Shown: positions 31,331-64,000 of the stretch, in pieces
Layout: each line of letters begins with the position of its first letter
How positions within the stretch are numbered: position 1 is the first letter of the stretch
Assembly (NCBI RefSeq): GCF_048773025.1
Contig: NC_133558.1
Coordinates: 29,442,501 to 29,506,500, forward strand
Origin: Camelus bactrianus
Taxonomy: Eukaryota > Chordata > Mammalia > Artiodactyla > Camelidae
Direction of reading: 5' to 3'
DNA: 64,000 bases
Notes under the pieces: model-generated
Seen by the model: the letters and a program-made list of their open reading frames with translations, nothing else
Databases searched by the model: none
Told to the model about the DNA's origin: nothing
Program-made: the position numbers and the translations under genes

Positions 31331-32829
31331 TAAATTTAGTTTTCTAAGGATGCCCTCGAATCAGTGTTAAAATGCAGACATTATGTGAGCTTTCATTAAT
31401 TTTGATAAAACTATTCTCATTTTATTCATCCTTTTTGAGATTTTTATCTACAGTTCACTTGGTACTAGTCAGAAAAATGTGTAGGCTGGATCTCCACCAG
31501 GTAATTAATCCTGCTGCTTCATCCCCCACTTCAGCATTGTTTGTCTACACAGTCACGCAGGAGAAGAGCTCAGTGAGCCCCAGTCATGAGTCTTAGGGCC
31601 TCTCATCGATCAGGCAAGAAGCAGACATTTAGAGGAAAAACTGGGAATGAAAGCCAACCCTTAACAGTCAGGCTGTGACTCTCAGCATTTTCATAGTCCA
31701 TTTCCTTGTCCACTAAGGAGACCCCCTACCCTTCCCGGTTGGCTAATGAGAGCTGCAGATCTGGTCTTCCCAAAACCTTAAAGTGGAAAGAGAGAATTGG
31801 GGACTATGCTGAGACTCATAGTACCCAAGGCGTGAGACATGATTTCTTTTCCCCGTCAAAGCGTTCTCTCCAGATGCAGCCACAGTGAATGAGGCAGGCT
31901 TAGAACACAGTACATGTTTGCTTTCTTCATACGTTGCCTTAGACCAATGAGCAGAGAACATGTTGGCTACCATCAGCAACTGTGCCCAACCACTCCTTGG
32001 GATGGCATCAGCCTACCCCTGTGCTCATGCTCTTGCCCCTGGGACGCAAGGCCCACCCCTACCCCCAACAAAACCCAGAAGAGAAAAGAAAACCAAATAA
32101 TTTAAAAAAGTAAAAAAAGTTGCCAGCAGGTTTTCTCTAATACATCAACTTAAGAAAAAAAATTTTTTGTATGCTTCTATTACTTAAAATATAACAAAAT
32201 CCACCTGTGTGGGTGAATAATGGGGAACACGATACAGACACAAAAGAAGCTTTTGCAGGGATTTCTGGGTGGGATTATCTAGGTGGAACAGGAAACTACT
32301 CTCAGAAGGTACTCGTGTTTTGGAGGGAAGGAGTCCTACACAGTAAAGGTACTGAGAAAAGCAACCAAAATATAGTTTCAGAAGATGTGTTGCTAGCAGT
32401 CTCTAGATTTCAAGGACATCTATATAATTCCTATATGCTGCTCAAAACCAGAGTAGTGATGATTAATAATAATAAAAAAAAAACTATTAAATGACTGAAT
32501 TTCTGGAGTTGCAGGCCACTTTCCATCCCCTGGAAGTCAGGGCAGTTTTCACTGGATCTGGGGTTCTCTGTGGGTACCCATCAGTGGCCAGGCCTTCTTC
32601 CACAGCACTCCTAACAGCTGATATGTGAAACCTTCCACTGCCAGCTTTGGCCAGGACATATGCGCACATGCATGCATGTTTTGGGGGGAGTAAGGCATAG
32701 ACAGAGGCCACATGGGAAAAGTATGTGAGTGTCATGGCCATTCCAGCTCTCTTATTTCTAGGCACAGGAGGTTGGACCTGTTAGACATGAAGGTCCCCTT
32801 CACTTCCCTTTAGGTTCTTTGGTAGATAA

Positions 32830-32833
<4 letters not shown>

Positions 32834-32875
<42 letters not shown>
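32834..32875 (+). repeat. (GT)21 perfect microsatellite
   Basis: 42 nt of uninterrupted GT, read directly. It is likely polymorphic and can adopt Z-DNA. Confidence 0.95.
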
Positions 32876-32876
<1 letters not shown>

Positions 32877-35004
32877 CATCTCTTACTTCCAATAACTGAG
32901 GTTTGCAGGTTTAATAGAAACAACCTGCACAGGACACGGACAAGTAAATTCATTGGACTGACCGCTTCACATCGCACATGAGGTCTTCTAATTTCAGGTC
33001 CTGGGAAAAAAAGGAAAATGGCCTCTGTGGACTGGAGGGAAAATTATGTTTTCAAGCTAGTGGCACTGAAGTCCAAATAAGCTAAATGAAGACAATTCCA
33101 AGGCTGTTTCTATAGTCTCTGTGCTCTAAATTACCAAAATATTAAGATACTAGCATCTAAACGTTTACAGCTCCACAAACGATTTATGAGTGTTTTGTAG
33201 GATTCCATTCATTGCCTGCATTTCTAGGACGAGGTACTCAGTTTGGTTAGGCTGTTTCCTTTTGCTCTCAGCCATTTGGTCTTCAAAAGCTAGGGAGGTA
33301 AAAGCCTTGTTTATAAGATTTGACTTGGTGAAGGGTTTTAGAGTTGGAGCTCCTCAGGATCATGCCACTGACTGACAGGCTTTTCTTTCCTGGCTGGAAA
33401 ATGAGGAGACGGTGATGCCTCGACCCGGAACTGAGCTGTGGGCCAGACGTGGGATGGAGCACCTTTTAGCGCTAGCCAAGTTCCCGGTGGACTCTGGGAA
33501 ATGACTAGGGACCCATTTTGAGATGCCTGGTGTCCTTCCAATGCTGGGTAACTCCTTGAGGGGTGAGGCGGCCACTCCTGACTTGAGAAGTCAACACTGA
33601 GGCTCCCAAACTTGAACTTCGTAAGAAGTACATGAAAATTAAACATTTCTTGGTGTGTGTGGAGGGACTCAGCCTTATATCAAATAAGCCAAAATTCCCA
33701 ATGGGTTGTTTTCTGAGGAAATGTGTCTGTTTCCACCAAATATGGAGAGGACATAGGAGCAGCTGCCAATGGTGATGGTGTGAGCATGGGTGTGGTCATC
33801 TGGCTAGAAATAGGTTCCACTGGCTGGGCGCAGTGTGGGCTGGAGTGAAAAACCAGGGTTCTCTCAGAAACAGGACAGAAGGAATACATGAGGTATAATT
33901 ATACTAGAAATCATTTGTTGTTTATTTAAAGTTCAAATTTAACTGAGTTCTGTATTTTTATTTGCTAGATCTGGAAACCAGACATTAACTACCTGAGGAT
34001 TTTCTAAATGGGACGGAAGGGCTTATGGGTGGCAATCTGGTAGATAGGATAGGGCTGGAGGACCTGTCTTGACATTGTATTTGCAAAGCGGCACAGTATT
34101 TCTACTTAAATTCCATCTGTTTATTTGGAGAGATGATGAAGATTATGAGGGTGGCTAATCCCAGCCCCTCCTCACCATGCCTTGATGTCATGGGCTTTTG
34201 GCCCTAATTTTAGCTCTTTCCTGCAGTTTCTTGATGGTAAAAAAAACTGGACAAGAGGGAAACTAGAATTTTGATGGGACATGCTTTACAGTCAAGGTTG
34301 CCTTGGGGAGCTTTTAACAGGGCTGCTCTGTCCCAGTGGGCCAGCTGGTTGTACAACACATGCCCCTAAAGGGGCGCAATTCATATCATAGGCATGGGAG
34401 ATATAATTTTCTTGTAGTAAGTGTCTTATTCTCAAAACATCAGTATTTTGTGACGTTTCCCAGCAGCTATGAATAAAGTGCCTTGAGAAAGGGGCACCTT
34501 GTTCTAGTTGGTTAAAAATGTGACATTTGGGGTAAAGGTGGTCCTGAGTGGGAAGGAGAAGCCATCATCATGGGCTCTTGGAATGTTAGCTCTGAAATGG
34601 TTCCTGAGAGAGGACTGGTTCAGCTCTGGATTTGTTAGGAATCTTGCTTACAAATAATAGAAACCCGACTCCAACTGGCAAAAGCTGAAATGGGAACTAA
34701 TCACTAGAACTCAGGGACAGGGAAGCACTGAGGACTGAGGAACATACTGGATCCAGGGGCTGTGGCACAGTCAAGACCTACCTCTCTCTCTATACTCTCT
34801 TCCCTGCTCCTCTCAATGCCCCTGGGACCCGCTTTCTTACTTTCTTCTTCTATATGCTACAACACACGGTGGCAGACAACTCCTGGGTGTCACATGTTAG
34901 AGACTTATCGGTCAGCAGAGATGAGTTGCAGTGTCAAAATTCCTGGAAAGGAGGCTTAACTGGCTTACCTTTGATCAGGTCAATCAAATGGCCAGTGTGT
35001 ATGT

Positions 35005-35038
35005 GAGAGAGAGAGAGACAGAGAGAGGGAGAGAGAGG
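35005..35038 (+). repeat. GA-rich simple repeat
   Basis: Imperfect GA/GGGA run on the + strand. Confidence 0.8.
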
Positions 35039-35559
35039 CACTAACCACAGCAACTGAATGGATGTTGGGATAGGGTGGACAGAAAATAATGGTAACACAT
35101 CCTATAGAGAAGCGTTGCAAACAGAGGCCCAGAGAAAATGGCCTGTTGCCTGTCACACAACCAGTTGACAGGAGAGAGAGGATTGGACCAACATTTTATA
35201 TGGCAAAGTTTCTGTGTTCTTCATAATCCAACACTGTCATCCAACAAAGTAGTGATTTTATTGACACAGTTTCCTATTTCAAGGCAAATAAATAAACAAA
35301 CCAGCCCCCAAAATCCAATCAGAAAATTCCATAGCTCTTTCAGAAGAGGCAAATGGAGAAATGAAATATAAGGAGAAAGGCATTATATAAAAAATACTCA
35401 GGGTGTTTCTCAGTCCACTAATATTTCATACCTTCCAGGCTGGTGTCAAAGAGATGTTTTTGAATGGTGAAGGAAACTTGAGTGAGTAATTGGGAAGTGG
35501 AATGGCAGTTTGGCAATCCCTACTACATTGGGTTTTAGGTATGTCAATTAATATGCCCC

Positions 35560-35680
35560 TCAAATTTATGATGCAGGAATTGTTAACTCCATTCTTCAGA
35601 TGAGGAAACTGAGATTCAGCAAGGTTATTACCCAAGCTAATTAGAGAACCAGACCGAGTATGTCTAATACCAGTGCCTAC
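35560..35680 (-). mobile_element. MIR fragment
   Basis: AACTCCATTCTTCAGATGAG, GAAACTGAGATTCAGCAAGG and TTACCCAAGCTAATTAGAGA, reversed MIR. Confidence 0.65.
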
Positions 35681-35799
35681 TGATGGTAACTCTTTACTAT
35701 TAATCCATAGAGACTGAGTAGATTTGAGTGAAAAACTCTGGTAAGACATTTCTGCGAGTTTCTCGGACAACCACTGATCACTTGTGGTTGTCCTTGTAA

Positions 35800-35945
35800 T
35801 AACAGCTGCCACTTTTGTGAACACTTATGTATCAGATACTATGCTAGGTTTACCATCATATTTAATCCTTAGGACAACCCTATGAAGTTGGTACATTATT
35901 ATTTCCATTATACAGGTTAGGAACTTTAGGCTTAAATAAGCTATT
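35800..35945 (-). mobile_element. MIR fragment
   Basis: ATACTATGCTAGGTTTACCA, TAATCCTTAGGACAACCCTA, GAAGTTGGTACATTATTATT and TTATACAGGTTAGGAACTTT, reversed MIR ending about 110 bp before the CDC5L promoter block. Confidence 0.7.
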
Positions 35946-36078
35946 GCCTTTTCTTGAGTATTCTGTGAATGAATTCCCATTAGTTAAATGCCTAATATTA
36001 AAGTAATAAATGAACAAAGTTCTTTTTAGATCAGCAGGGTGGGCTACACGCGAGACGGTCCCACGCTCTACCACTAGG

Positions 36079-36086
36079 TGACGTCA
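36079..36086. promoter_or_regulatory. CRE palindrome TGACGTCA (CREB/ATF site)
   Basis: Exact 8-bp consensus, about 375 bp upstream of the CDC5L start codon, within the CpG-rich block. Binding is inferred from the consensus only. Confidence 0.7.
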
Positions 36087-36132
36087 CGACTAGTCCCAGT
36101 ACTATACTTCCTGCCAAGAGCCACCGCCGTTA

Positions 36133-36142
36133 TCTCGCGAGA
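36133..36142. promoter_or_regulatory. TCTCGCGAGA palindrome, upstream copy
   Basis: Exact 10-bp palindrome known from CpG-island promoters of housekeeping genes and linked in published work to Kaiso/BANP-type factors. It lies 150 bp upstream of the second copy. Confidence 0.75.
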
Positions 36143-36282
36143 GCCGTGGTTTCCTCCAACCAGTTTTGGGCTTGTGCGCGGCGTAGGGCGCTTTGGCGAG
36201 GGTGGTTTAATGGTTTCCCGTCAGTTTTTCTAGAACGGAGCTTTAACAACTGGGCACTTAACTTCCTTTCAGCCACTCGAGT

Positions 36283-36292
36283 TCTCGCGAGA
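36283..36292. promoter_or_regulatory. TCTCGCGAGA palindrome, downstream copy
   Basis: Second exact copy of the 10-bp palindrome, 169 bp before the CDC5L ATG and therefore near the likely transcription start. Confidence 0.75.
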
Positions 36293-36460
36293 CTTGCTAG
36301 TGGGCCCGCCCCCCCTTATACCTCTTGCGCCTGCGTAGATCTCTTCAAAGCAGAAGGTCGCGCTTGGAGGAAGTGGCGGCTTTGGGTCCCGTGGCCGTAG
36401 CGCCGTTAGTTCTTCTCTGTAGCTCCACTCGGCCGCTTGCCGAGCCACCCTGCCGCCAAG

Positions 36461-64000
<27,540 letters not shown>

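Larger units (their letters stand above)
30867..36059. other. Intergenic region between SPATS1 and CDC5L
   Basis: Includes the SPATS1 3' UTR at its left end, whose limit I cannot place. It holds an L1M 3' fragment (30,985-31,330), a perfect (GT)21 tract, a GA-rich tract and MIR pieces. At 31,400-32,800 and 32,900-34,500 I see nothing I can name. No coding exon is supported. Confidence 0.65.
36060..36460 (+). promoter_or_regulatory. CDC5L: CDC5L CpG-rich promoter and 5' UTR
   Basis: This block is far richer in CpG than its surroundings and ends at the CDC5L ATG. It has no TATA box in a sensible place. It contains a full CRE palindrome TGACGTCA (36079-36086) and two copies of TCTCGCGAGA (36133-36142 and 36283-36292), a core-promoter element of housekeeping genes. 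CpG richness carries on into intron 1 to about 36,600. I cannot place the exact start of transcription. Confidence 0.85.

Overview
This is vertebrate nuclear DNA, almost certainly from a placental mammal. It is intron-rich and AT-rich, with two small CpG-rich promoters and dense interspersed repeats of mammalian families (MIR, L2, L1, MaLR LTRs, MER5, Tigger). Several young SINEs derived from tRNA-Ala(AGC), plus L1 3' ends of the cetartiodactyl type, point to a camelid (camel, llama or alpaca). That species call rests on repeat recognition and is an inference.

Layout. 1-9,700 is intergenic repeat-rich DNA with no gene I can support. A GC-rich, CpG-rich block at about 9,700-10,170 probably holds the promoter and 5' end of SPATS1. 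The SPATS1 coding sequence then runs on the + strand from 10,317 to 30,866. I rebuilt it as eight exons whose phases all match, giving an uninterrupted 296-residue protein. About 5.2 kb of intergenic DNA follows. A second CpG-rich promoter (about 36,060-36,460), with a CRE palindrome and two TCTCGCGAGA palindromes, drives CDC5L. CDC5L is also on the + strand. Its first 14 coding exons (36,461-61,664) encode residues 1-697 of a protein that is about 802 residues long in mammals. The remaining exons lie beyond the right edge.

The two genes are head-to-tail neighbours, as I recall them on human chromosome 6p21.1, and nothing suggests that they act together. SPATS1 is a little-characterised testis-biased serine-rich protein. 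CDC5L is a ubiquitous, essential spliceosome protein of the PRP19 (NTC) complex.

I found no unknown multi-gene system. The observations worth a second look are the palindromic CDC5L promoter, an apparent shift of the SPATS1 start codon, an alternative SPATS1 ending, a 38-bp AT-rich inverted repeat, an alternating purine-pyrimidine tract in CDC5L, and several insertions whose target-site duplications can be read directly.
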